From Chiua virens (lineage: Eukaryota > Basidiomycota > Agaricomycetes > Boletales > Boletaceae): a stretch of 64,000 bases of DNA. The position numbers were made by a program, and so were the translations under genes. The notes beneath the pieces are model-generated. The model made no database searches. It saw nothing but the letters and a program-made list of their open reading frames with translations, and was not told the DNA's origin. Below, in pieces: positions 1 through 10,372 of the stretch; within the stretch, counting starts at the first letter, position 1; each line of letters starts with the position of its first letter. The DNA lies in the NCBI GenBank assembly GCA_019787685.1, contig JAHNUO010000015.1, positions 496,001-560,000 on the forward strand. Reading direction: 5' to 3'.

Positions 1-1415
1 TGCTCCTTGCACGGCCTCAGACTTGTTTACGCCCACTGTCAATGCTGTGCGAATACCCAGAGAACTCACGACACGATGCGGCATGTTCGTCATGGATTGC
101 ATAAACTAGGACTAGTCTTGGACTCATACTTGTCCCTGCGCGCCCATCAGATGAATATCGACACCTAGTTGTCTTTGAGGAAGGAGATTCGCCCCAGTTT
201 TGTGTTGGACATCACACGCTGTCATGTACTCCGGTTAATATTTCAATGTGCGTGGGCAGTTCATCCAAGGCAGAAGAAAGAGGAATACGATGCTTTTGTG
301 ACCTGCAGCCGTGTGGCGCTGTGCCCACACTGACATTCTCGTACGCCACTCATGCCAACTCTGACGCTCACAACGTGTTTGGTTCCGGAGTAATTCTTAG
401 CCATTCAGCAAACTGAGTTCATCATCATGGTTATCCTTCAAGGTCCGACACCATCAATGTATGCTCTTTGACATGCTAGCCATTGCACGATTCAAAAGAT
501 GAGCCAGGATGGCTCTCAACACCAGTCTTCACTTGATCTCAAAGAAACTCTGCTCGTAATGCATTGCATTCCTCACCTGTCGAGACGTTAGATTATGCAA
601 AGCGCATCCCAATGATATCTCGTGCAAGCGCGTCTTATAGACAAAAAAGGCCCACTGTTCTTCACTTGTGATACAACGTCTCACCTGGAATGAACTTTGC
701 AACCTTCCATAGTAGAGGCAGAAACTGACTCATGTTGTTTGCAATACGAATTTAAAGCAGCCGCCAATACAGCTTGTAAGAAAGTCACATTGACCCGCGA
801 AGATCCGAGCGCAGCGACAGGAGTGTCAAGCAGCAGATCTTAAGTAACAAAAATGCCAGCTAGGATTATTGAATTTAAGTATCTATTGAGTAGGCGCACC
901 AGCGTATTTCGAATGAGCCCCACTAGTAAAAGTCGACGCCACAGAAGAATGTCCTCGAAATGTGGTTCTTGAGATAAGAAATTCGGGAATGATGTTACAG
1001 TAAGACGCGAGAGCCGGCTTCAACATTCTGAGGATGCAATCCACCGCTGTCGAGACATGGTTGCAAATCAAGCGTAACAACTGCCTGGTGGTATCGATAG
1101 AAAACCATAGGCCTCAACCGGATACCAAGCTGGTTGAAGACAACTTGATCAACCCGAGAAAAAAGCATATATTGCATGCGCCAAATATGGTCGTTGATGA
1201 ATTGGTTGACTTGATCCATGTACTGAACAACTTACAACCTTATTGCAAGCTGCTTTAGTATGTCCTCGTCTGCATTCTCCTGAAAAACAGCGAGGAGAGG
1301 TCTGATATGATTTATAGGATCCTTCACGAAAAGGGATGAAAGCCTTTTAAATTCAACACGACCAAACAACCATCTCACCAAAAACTTCGCGCCCACCAAG
1401 AACCATCCCGATACG
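1..1415. other. No gene recognised
   Basis: Short open stretches occur on both strands around 880-1260, but none shows a recognisable motif, a convincing start with splice sites, or a codon pattern like the neighbouring genes. The last part is presumably the promoter of the ribosomal protein gene that begins at 1416. Confidence 0.4.
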
Positions 1416-2111
1416 ATGCCACGCCGACGCGGCAAGTTCATCCCACCGCCTTCCCACCTCTCCCGTGTCCTTGAGCATCTCAACGCCGGCCCACGACTCG
1501 CTCTGACCGGCCTTCGCCGTATCAGCTTGACGTATGCCGCCAAGAACGACCATATGGGTGCTCGGTGAGTTCTCGCGTGTGTCTCTGTTTGAACGGGCAC
1601 CCAATGACGACGCCTGGCGTTTAAAAGCCATTTCGTCAAGGAAAAGTTGCCCCGCATACGTTGGGCGAATCCACTCCTCGAGATTGCCGTTCACCGCGTG
1701 CCCAAGACGCGCGAGGAGACGTGGGCACCGCATGCGACGGTCGAGTTTGGTGGGTAGCTTTTCGTTCGCGTTTTGTGCTCGGACTTTTGCTTGCGTTGCT
1801 CAACACCTAAACCTGTAGAGGACGGAAAAACGTCGACCATCGACTTGTCCAACAAGTGGTCAACAACAATCGCCAAGGAGCTCATGGACCTCGCGGGTGG
1901 CGATCCGTGGAAGGCGTACAAATCCGCTGCGCTTGCTGCCGGTCACCCTATACTTCCGGGTGAAGAAAAAGAACGGCTCGCTCAAGTTGCAAAACGGAGC
2001 AAAGCCAACCCCACAAAGTCCTCGTCCCCGGAGGAGCTCGAGGCACAGGTACAGGACACGCTCAATGAACCAAGTCGACCCAAGACCGGGGCTGCCGCCA
2101 TACTACCTTGA
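1416..2111 (+). CDS. Mitochondrial ribosomal protein, L51/S25/CI-B8 domain (MRP49-like)
   Basis: Three exons (1416-1564, 1628-1749, 1819-2111) join in frame to a protein of 187 residues; both introns are 63-69 nt with GTGAGT/GTGGGT donors. The basic N-terminus (MPRRRGKFIPPPSH) is followed by a short domain containing HFVKEKLPRIRWANP and ending near ATVEF, which is the thioredoxin-like L51/S25/CI-B8 fold found in mitochondrial ribosomal subunits and complex I. The C-terminal half is charged and low-complexity, as in fungal members. Expected role: structural protein of the mitochondrial ribosome. Which subunit it belongs to (mL61/MRP49-like or mS25-like) cannot be settled by eye. The family assignment is from the domain; the start is the only ATG that gives the basic leader. 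Confidence 0.75.
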
Positions 2112-2212
2112 TGTCCGCTAACAGTATAGATAGACAACACATATAACTATAGTCGCAACATACAGTTACTGCAGTGTGATTATCGTTGCAAGTCATAACC
2201 AAGGATAAAACT

Positions 2213-3293
2213 CTAATCAGTAAACCAGGATGTAACCAGTATGATGACTCCAATACCAAACACGATGGCGGCGATGTCATTCAAAAATGCACCTCCCATA
2301 CGGAAGTACCGTAGGGTATGCATGATCAATGATGGCAGAGGTGATGGTAAATGTGGGAGGGCAAGAGAAACTAAAGCAGGTGGCCGCACTTCGTCCTGCA
2401 ACGAGTGTCAATGCGCGAGTCTCATACAAAAGTCACAACTTACATGACCGCTAAATATACGCAGTGAGTGCAGCATGACTTGCAGCGTCATAAATGCCCA
2501 AAAGAACGGCTGCGAAGCATAGGCTCAGTGATCCTGACATCCTTGAGATCTAAACTACTTACCACGACCTGCACACCCCATACGCCTTCCAATGTCCCCT
2601 GCGTCACCAACTTGGGCCAGCGTTTCCAAAACGCCACATCGACTGCACCTGCGGTCTTCTCAACAAACACCTGCGGCTCCTTCCAAAGGACGAAAAACGC
2701 CAACAGGGACCACATGCACACGAGGTGCAACAGCGGCATCCATTTCTGCAAATGTGTCGGCGGCTTGGGTGACGCAGGTGGCACGGGTACCTTCCCGGCG
2801 GGGCCACCGCCTTGTGGAGGGCTCATTTTCGCCAACTGGGCCATCATGTTTGCCAATGGGTCCTCTCCGGGGGGGACAGCGGATGGTGGGGGTGGGGATG
2901 GCTGCGATGGGGCAGCGGCAGGGTTAAGGGCACCGCCCATGAGCGCTTGCATGAACTGGCGCTGATGTTCCTCAGACCAGACCGAAGGATCCGCCGGGGC
3001 ATTGAAGGCGGGTGGCGGAGGTGATGGACGCGGTGTGTCCTTTGGCGGGGGTGGTGGCGGAGGCATGTTCGTCTCTTCGCCGACGAAGGCAGCAGTCCCT
3101 GTAGCGAGTGCATCTACGAAACGCGGTGTGAGCTGTAGGCATGATGCCATACGTTTGGACTGCCTCACCGTCATGCAGGTAGGCTGGGGCATTCTCGCCA
3201 CGGGCTGAGGTGGTAAGTTTAGGCGAGACGGTCGCCGCCACGACTGAGGATGGCTTTTCTACGAGCTTCAGCGCGGGCTGTTGGGGAGGACAT
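2213..3293 (-). CDS. GET2: GET complex subunit Get2 (tail-anchored protein insertion)
   Basis: Four exons on the minus strand (about 3293-3169, 3098-2563, 2509-2444, 2395-2213). The N-terminus reads MSSPTARAEARRKAILSR followed by a GGDRLAKLT-like stretch, the basic Get3-docking helix of Get2. A proline-rich linker follows, then three hydrophobic segments near the C-terminus (around LVCMWSLLAFFVLW, PFFWAFMTLQVM and IAAIVFGIGVIILV). Get2 with Get1 is the ER receptor that takes tail-anchored proteins from the Get3 ATPase. One surplus base creates an in-frame TAA at 3219-3221, between GDRLA and the following KLTTSARGENAP; dropping it restores a normal Get2. Given similar breaks in the neighbouring genes I read this as a sequence error. 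It is divergent from the ArfGAP gene, with only about 140 bp between the starts. Confidence 0.8.
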
Positions 3294-3432
3294 GACGAAA
3301 CTTGACGTGGTCGTAAAAGGAGTTAAAAAAAGTGTACACGTTGTAAGTAACCAGCATTACACGACACAGCCATCCAAAGCTCTTGTCATTGCCCAACACA
3401 ACACACGAGGTCATCCGACAACGTCCAGGACG

Positions 3433-4875
3433 ATGTACAAACCAGATAAGCGACTACAGAGCGCAACGCAAAGATTCTTCGTGAGCTCGTTAAGCAGCCC
3501 GACAACAAGCTCTGCGCAGACTGCAAGCGCAACGGTGCGCGCATCACTTAGTTTTTTCCCCTCACGTCCTCATGGTTGCACGTATAGACCCTCGGTGGGC
3601 ATCATGGAACCTGTGAGGAATTGTTGACCTCTGTATCTCTGCGTAACGCTCATCTGTACACCTCTAGCGGGGTGTATCTCTGCATACGATGCTCAGGTAT
3701 CCACCGCGGCATGGGCACGCACATTAGCCGTGTCAAATCCATCGATCTCGACATGTGGACCCCCGAACAGATGGAGGTATTCCAAGTCGTCTGCCATCTG
3801 ACTCGCATCATCGCTCACCCCCTCCAAGTCTATCCAGAAATGGGGTAACCGCCGTGCAAACCTCTATTGGGAGGCCCACCTCAAAGCAGGTCATGTCCCT
3901 CCCGACCAGTGAGTTTTACGGTCACCGTACTCGGATTATACCCCTTACCCCGTCCACAGCAAAATGGAGTCTTATATCCGCTCAAAATATGAATCCCATC
4001 GGTGGGCCATGGAGGGTCCTCCTCCGGCCGATCCATCCGCTCTTGAAGGGGCTGCACAGTATTCTTCAAACGGGGACGCAGTCCCCAAAGGTACGGCTGT
4101 ACCACTTCTGGACACCTCTGCCAGCATCAGCGCCTAGCCCAACCCGCTCCATACACGCCACGTCCGCAAGTCTCTCCGCCGCTCGTCCCGCCTCACCCTC
4201 TCTCAATTCACCCATCACATTCCGCCAAAACACAGCCCACTCTGGCTCCCAATCCCGCCAACTCCTTTCCGCCGCCGTCGTCGGGCGCGTCCAGGTGCCC
4301 ACCACACAACAGCCGCAGCCGCAGCCGCAACCTCCGTCCCAGCCCAAACACCAACCTCAAAACGACCTTGTTTACGCTCGACTTTCACGCGCCCCCCGTC
4401 TCTGCGCCACAAGCCGCCCGCAAAAGACGTTAAACAGGACATTCTCTCCCTCTTCTCGCAAGCACCGTCTGCAGCGCCTGCCCAAACGAACGCGTTTGGT
4501 CAATTTGCGTCGGCACCAGCACCGGCACCAACGGCTTGGGATGTGTTAGGGACGTCCCTAAGCCATGCCCAGGGCACACCCTCGCAACCGCAGCGGATCA
4601 GCATGATGGGTACCTCAGGCACCGGGATGTGGGGCGTCTCCTCAGGCTGGAACAGTGCACTTCCCAACACGGCGCCCTCGACCAACATTTGGGATGGTGC
4701 GAACACGACGAGCGCCTCGGGTGGTGCGAATGTCGGCAATGCGACGTTCAATACGACGGATATCTGGGGTGGGAGCGCAACGCATTCGACGAGTAATGGG
4801 CTGCTTGGAGCACAATCAGCGACGGTGTCGAAAAAGGACGACGTGTTTGGAGAGTTGTGGGGTGATTTCAAGTAG
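3433..4875 (+). CDS. ArfGAP-domain GTPase-activating protein (Age2/SMAP type)
   Basis: At least four introns of about 50 nt. The assembled exons give the ArfGAP zinc finger C-x2-C-x16-C-x2-C (CADC ... CIRC) with the catalytic arginine region [16 protein letters not shown], then [20 protein letters not shown] and [13 protein letters not shown], all standard ArfGAP landmarks, in the first 130 residues or so. The rest is Pro/Gln-rich and ends with the short acidic motif FGELWGDFK. Role: stimulates GTP hydrolysis on Arf GTPases at Golgi/endosome membranes, so a membrane-traffic gene next to GET2. Frame corrections of one base are needed near 3451 (just after MYKPDK), 4370 and 4423; the region 4090-4140 is also ambiguous (a 40 nt intron or another frame slip). 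The domain call is firm; the exact C-terminal half is not. Confidence 0.8.
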
Positions 4876-5048
4876 GGAGGCTAATTGGATTTCGTTTCTT
4901 CTTTAACACGTAGACCATAACGGTTCCACCGTACAACGTACTCTGATCACCTCTAATGATACATCCATGTCCCTCTTCAGATCACAAAGTCCCGTGTCCT
5001 TCCGCTGACCCTCTTTCGCTACGCCGCCAGATAGATGCCCAAATCCTA

Positions 5049-7812
5049 TCACATCACATCAGTCAAACGTGACACGGTGAGCACACTCAACCCCACCTTT
5101 TCGATCAAACTCCTCGCAATCGGATGAAACGCCTCTTTATGCGCCTCATACAGCCTCACCGCCAACCCCCGATCGACGCTCGCCGCCGCCCTCAACACCG
5201 GCCTACAAAACTTCATCCGGCCTTGACACCCGACCCGTCCGCACCGACGACCCACCGCGCCGCGTCCGCCACATACGCCCGTGCAGCGCCCGACCCCGGG
5301 TCGCGCAACGCGACCTGGTAGAACCGTAACCGGAGCTCGGCGTTGGGTGTGTGTGAGAGGGCGTATACGGACCCGAGGTGGTCGACGTGTGTGTCTGGGA
5401 GGGGGTCGATCGACGAGGCCTGGAGACGTTCAAGGAAGACGACTGCCGGCGCGCGTCAGTGACGGTGTTCGTCACGGGCACGAAAAGGGACGCACTGATT
5501 TGGTTCGTATCCATGTTCGCCACGTCGCCGGGCCCAAAGTTTAATTCGGACACGGGGGTGACGCGGGCGGTGTCCCACCGCACGGCGAGGGCGTACGCCG
5601 CGGACGCGAGCGTCGTGTCGTACTCAACTGGCGCGGGGAGCGTCAGGCCTTCGCCAAAGAGCCATTCCTGGGCATGCGTCCATGGTCAAATCTCGCCGAG
5701 ACCACACGAAGAACTCACGTCCCATTGAACCGCCTTGAGCGCCTTGCTCGCATCGTCGTTCGCGCTGAAATAGGCCAGCAAGTCGTCTTTCCATTGTTCG
5801 GTCGTGATACTCTTCCCCATGAATCTCTGCACGTAATGTCGCACATACGGCAAGAACACGTCCAGCCCGCCGAGGACCCGCTCTGCCCGCCGTTCCGTCA
5901 GTCACTGGCACACGCACGGATGAGACACGCACCGAGATGCAACAAAAAGTTGGCGCCCTTTTCGTATGGCACGTCGCTATACGCGTCGTCCGGATCCTCG
6001 CCCCTCTCGAAATCGATCTGCAAGCGCTGGTATTTCGGTCGATCGGCGTACAACACCAACGCATCATCGAGTCCTTTGCGTCCGATCAAGAACGAGAACC
6101 CGCGGTGGGCGGGGGTGTGGAGACGTTCCTGGAGGACGCGTTCGATATAGGTCGTCCAGCCTTCGTTGAGCCAAAAGTGGCTTGCGTGGGCTTGCCTGGT
6201 AGAGGGTGAGTAGAAGGGAGAGCGAATGTGGGTGGGACGTACGTCACCCCATTCCCGAACCAGGAATGGGTGATCTCGTGGACGACGACGTCCACGAGGC
6301 TCCTATCCCCCGTCAACAGTGCTGGCCGTACATGTCAGTTCATCCGAGCACAACGAGAGATCAAGTGTCTCACTCGGCGTCACGAACGTGAGGCATGCGT
6401 TTTCCTACACAACCAGTGAGCGACGTCAACACATCACAACCATACCGGCATACCATGCCTCCGTAAGGGAACGCAGGCGGTAATACCAACAAGTCGTACA
6501 CCCCGAACTTGTAGTCGATCGTGATCGCCTCCTCTGCAGCCAAGAACCTACACCAACGTCAACGGTTGTCTCACACCGATCGACGACTCACTTTGGCGCG
6601 TCCTCGTTAAACTCGTACCAAGCCGCCTCCACGAGACCGGGCTCGGCCCATACACCGCTCGTCCAGGTCTTTCCCTCGGGCACGCGGAATGCGCGGTATA
6701 CCACGTCGCCCGAGGCGATGGCGAGGAGGTAAGATGGGATCGGGATAGGCTCCCCCCGGCGCCTCAGTAAACTCGACATGACGCGAGTACGGAACATACC
6801 TGATTATACGCGTACGTCACGAGCGTCTTCCCGAGGTCGTCTCTGCTCGGAAAGGCGTCTAGCGGGGGCGCGGTACGGATGGCGGACATGAGCACGGGTA
6901 GGACGGACGTGACGCGTGCGGTGTAGCGCTAGATAGGAAGTTCATCACACTCGGTGACGCACAGGGATCGTATAGAGTAGAACACATACGATCTTAACCG
7001 AGGGAGTATCTACGCACGGTGACCGTGACAGCGTTCCATTCAAACCGTTTAAAAGTGGGGCATGCCAGGACGCACCTTGGATAGGAACCAACGCACGCGC
7101 GTAGATGGGTTGACACTGGCTGAACAAATACGGGTGTACCTTTCCCTGCGTCTGTCTGTCGATCGCGCAACGATCAGTGCGGGTGCTCGAAGGAGGGTCC
7201 TAAGAAACTAGAGAATGGAACGCACTGTGGATCCAACCACTGCAACGCCTTGCTCTCCCTGGTCTTATACGTCACCCTAACGCGTACGTTGCCCTTCTCG
7301 TCGTTCGCGCTCTTAGCATCGACGACGCGACCCAAGGGAACGCTCAGTGCGGACCCCATCACCGGGTGTGTTTGACCGATCGAGAACTGCAGCGGGTCGG
7401 CACTCGCTCAGTACTAGATGATCAATCGGCGGAATTCGAGCGGGACGCGCACCTGGACACCCTCCCAAGACGCTTCCTCACCGATCCTGACCTCGACTCT
7501 GGTCACCTCCAGATCGAACGTGTCGAAACTGCATAGTCAAGGTGGTAACGATAACGATGATGGCGATCAGGTTCACGTTCATACAGATCCAAGCGCAATT
7601 CGCTTCAGCACCCCCAAAGACATGGATTCATGAAGAAAGGGGAAAGCAAGGACAACGTACACGACCTTGTCCACGCCATCCTCTGCAAGCACCTTTAATC
7701 GATGGATGACCGACCCCAAGATCGTTTGGGTATCGAAATCGACGCGCCATTCAAGGTCCACATCGGTCGTCGCGATCGCATGGTAGTTTGACTGGGTTGT
7801 TGGATCGGACAT
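5049..7812 (-). CDS. Leukotriene A4 hydrolase-type M1 aminopeptidase
   Basis: Roughly a dozen small exons on the minus strand, from [19 protein letters not shown] at 7812 to a stop at 5049. Landmarks in order: ALQWLDPQ and [18 protein letters not shown] (substrate-domain signatures of this family), [14 protein letters not shown], the zinc motif [10 protein letters not shown] (near 6250-6280) followed one exon later by LNEGW (the third zinc ligand, near 6160), [14 protein letters not shown], and a helical C-terminal domain with [14 protein letters not shown] and [18 protein letters not shown]. This is the layout of LTA4H / yeast Lap2: a cytosolic zinc aminopeptidase with epoxide-hydrolase ability in some members. 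All metal-binding and general-base residues are present. One base seems to be missing near 5217-5223, between DGSGVK and GRMKF, the same kind of break as in its neighbours. Confidence 0.85.
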
Positions 7813-8286
7813 TTTTTTCAGGTCGTTTGGACTGGTTTCTGTGTTTCTGCTCGTCCAAAGGCAGTGAGGGAAAGGATGGCAAGAGTGGGTAAAAGTGATG
7901 ATATGTATCTATGGGAAAACGACATCAGCGTGGCTTTTTCAAAATTGATAAGATACGATAAAACACCGCGAGGCACATTATATTATTGGAAAAGTTCGGT
8001 ATCGTCCAAAGGAAGGTGATATAATGTAATAAAAGCGAATAAATGAGTGATGCAGGTGAAACACCGGCCATGGCAGTGTTAAAAGTAAAGAGTCCAAGAA
8101 TTGCTCTCGATGCACAATGCTCTGCCGATTCTGCGTGGATAGGTGGTATAACGTGATGTCCATGGGCGAGTATTCGTGTGACGACGTCAGGGCCCTGCCC
8201 GTTCATTGCGCCATGATCTGTGATTCGTCCCACCGGGCCTTCATAAAACGCTATGCTATGTATAAGTTCCTACCAAGAGTGCCTAA
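7813..8286. promoter_or_regulatory. Intergenic, promoter side of the aminopeptidase gene
   Basis: The interval separates the start of the aminopeptidase gene from the end of the next minus-strand gene. I see no further coding signal and no specific regulatory motif I would name. Confidence 0.35.
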
Positions 8287-9134
8287 TTAAGGGAAGCCAA
8301 CCTTGGGATTCTGAGTATAGCGATCTTCTTCAATGTCTTGCAGCTTGCGCTTCGAATTGCGGGGTGGAATCGTGATACAAAGGCCAGAGTACGCCTAGAT
8401 GTCAAGGTAAATTAGCAATCAACCGGGACGTGCGCATACACGATCACGTACTGGTCTTAATAATGACTCCGGCTCATCCACGGCTGTACGGGGACCGTTA
8501 ATAATCATCGCCACGCTGATATATGTATGTACGTACACGGAACCGTTCCGAGCATCAACTCCTCCATGTCACCTTCATCATCTGGCAACTGCCTCGGCAT
8601 CAAGCGCGGGGCGCCAGGTACGGGCCCATCGAACGGCGCTGCGCACGAATAGTCGACGTTGACCTGGAGCTTGAGGGGAGGCAGACGCAATACGAGGCGC
8701 GCGCGTCCGTCACGGCGACGATGCCTCCGCACAATCTTCTTGTGCACAATTCTCTGGTAAGACGGACACATATATGCGTCGCCGTGGCCGGTGGCGTGCC
8801 GTACGTCGGCCCTAAGGAGGTTCTGGGATGTGGCATGGGCCATGGAGATGGGTGGATCCAACCTGGACCAGCTCGGAGTCACGGACGTGTCCAAGACAGG
8901 GGGTGGTTGTAGGGAGATGTATTTTGCGGGGCATGCGCGGGCCTTGGAGGTGTCGATGCGCAGACCAGCCCTGTATGCGCGAGCCTTGGCGTGGTGGGTT
9001 GGGCGGAATCGACAGCGGAACTGGTGTGCGATCTGGTTGTACCGCGTGTTTGAGTGGCGAAGTCGTCGGACGAGCTGGGCAAACGCTGCGGAGGAGAAAG
9101 CAGAGCGAGCCATGTCGAAGATGGTGGTGGACAT
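8287..9134 (-). CDS. Unknown protein, tandem family member 1 (GPVPGAP family)
   Basis: The first exon (9134 to about 8510) encodes a basic N-terminus (RRLRHSNTRYNQIAHQF), the stretch RAGLRIDTSKARA, and later DGPVPGAPRLMPRQLPDD. The same three blocks recur in the genes ending at 9628 and 13960, so it is the most diverged of three local paralogs. A probable last exon (about 8398-8287) reads NSKRKLQDIEEDRY and ends in TAA; the intron joining the two could not be fixed in phase. No known domain, signal peptide or membrane segment is visible; the protein is Arg-rich at its start and acidic near its end. Function unknown; I infer a lineage-specific family because I do not recognise it. Confidence 0.55.
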
Positions 9135-9627
9135 GAAGAGAGAGAGAGAAAAGGGGCGAAAAGATGTAGTAGGTAATTTGCTGTGCCGTTAAGAGTAGCC
9201 GACGAAAAAATGCCAAGTCACGCCGGCGTGGAATACAACAATGCAAGACGAAAATTCGGAGGTTCCAGACGGAGAATCAGACAGAAACGAGGTCGTATTT
9301 ATACCCCTCCAGTTCACCCAATGTCTCAGAAACACAATGCATGTCCGGATACCGCCCCGGATGATCGACATACGTCACGTGATGCCAGGGTGACTTTATA
9401 CTCGTCAAGTCGGATGCACACAAAGACATCTCTTTGTCTGAGTCACTTGGTGATCGTGTGTCCGGAAGCCTCTCCGAGCATGCACACACAAGATCGTTCA
9501 ACATTGTGTAGAGAAATCTATACACAGGTATGTACTTTGTCCAAGATATTATGATACTCGAGGTCCAGGCGTTAGTATTATATAACAGGATGGCTCATGA
9601 CATTCGTTACTACCAAGTCAAAAATAA

Positions 9628-10372
9628 TCAGAGTCCATGCCGCCGCCACTCGCTCCAAGTCTTCTCTGGCGGTCGAGAAACCATGCCTCCAGCAATTTCA
9701 TTCACCTGCAAGGCTTCCAAAGCCGTGCCAGTGGCGGAATGTGGACCACACACCATGACCGCCTGCACGCTCTTGTCAGTCTCACCAAGACCACTAGACC
9801 AATATCCCACTCACCCCCACCGAATCCAAATCCGGTGCATGTGTGGCCATGGCACCTTGCCAAACAGGCTCTGACATGGCAACGTCATCCTGTGGTAGCA
9901 GTTTCGACTTCCACTGCGGAGCGCCGGGCACTGGCCCCTGAAACAGTGGTGGACTGTACGCCTCCTGGTCCTGAATATGCTCCTCCTGCACGACGACCTC
10001 GGGTAGATTTATCAAGTTCAGCCCCAGTTCAGACATACTTCCATTCTCCGATTCATCCTCAACCCTTGTCCGGTTCCCCTCTGGTTCGTTCATGGCCCCC
10101 GCATCGTCAGAGACGAACGCAAGGAACCCAGACCGGGTCGATACATCCGGACCGGCAGTTTGGGGGAGGGTGATATTATCAACGCGTGCCACATGTGCCT
10201 TTGATGTGTTGATCCAGGCATCATGTCGCTTAGCGTGGTGCGTCTGACGGCGGGTCTGACGACATTGGTGAGCGATGTGGAGGTAACGTGTGGTTTGGCG
10301 GAGTCTATGGGTGAGCTGGATGAAGAGGAAGGTAAAGGGTGAGGCCTGTGAGGGATGAGATGTGGCAGACAT
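9628..10372 (-). CDS. Unknown protein, tandem family member 2 (GPVPGAP family)
   Basis: The first exon (10372 to about 9818) starts MSATSHPSQASPFTFLFIQL and carries RRQTHHAKRH, TSKAHVARVDN and FQGPVPGAPQWKSKLLPQD. It ends at a GTGAGT donor after DSVG; the second exon carries AGGMVSRPPE and ends RRHGL before the stop at 9628. The intron position, the GGM-SR-PE block and the RR-GL end are shared with the copy at 13960-14746. The DNA upstream of the start is also shared with that copy (a block with CCAGCTGTAAAGGAG and an AGAAGAAACCTGGAAA stretch), so about 1.1 kb was duplicated as a unit. Function unknown. Confidence 0.6.

Noticed and set aside
2468..2965. Long plus-strand frame across 2468-2965 and others opposite GET2
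   Set aside because: It is antisense to the proline-rich part of GET2; the minus strand has the conserved motifs and splice sites.
3219..3221. Programmed frameshift or read-through in GET2 and other genes
   Set aside because: The breaks lack a common heptamer or stimulating structure and occur in unrelated genes, so sequence error is simpler.
5674..6209. Plus-strand open frames inside the aminopeptidase gene
   Set aside because: They lie opposite the HEITH, NEGW and [13 protein letters not shown] exons and show no motif of their own.
9361..9390. ACGTCACGTGATG as a specific E-box/CRE promoter site
   Set aside because: The string CACGTG is present, but it lies downstream of one gene and 240 bp upstream of another start on the minus strand, with no supporting context.
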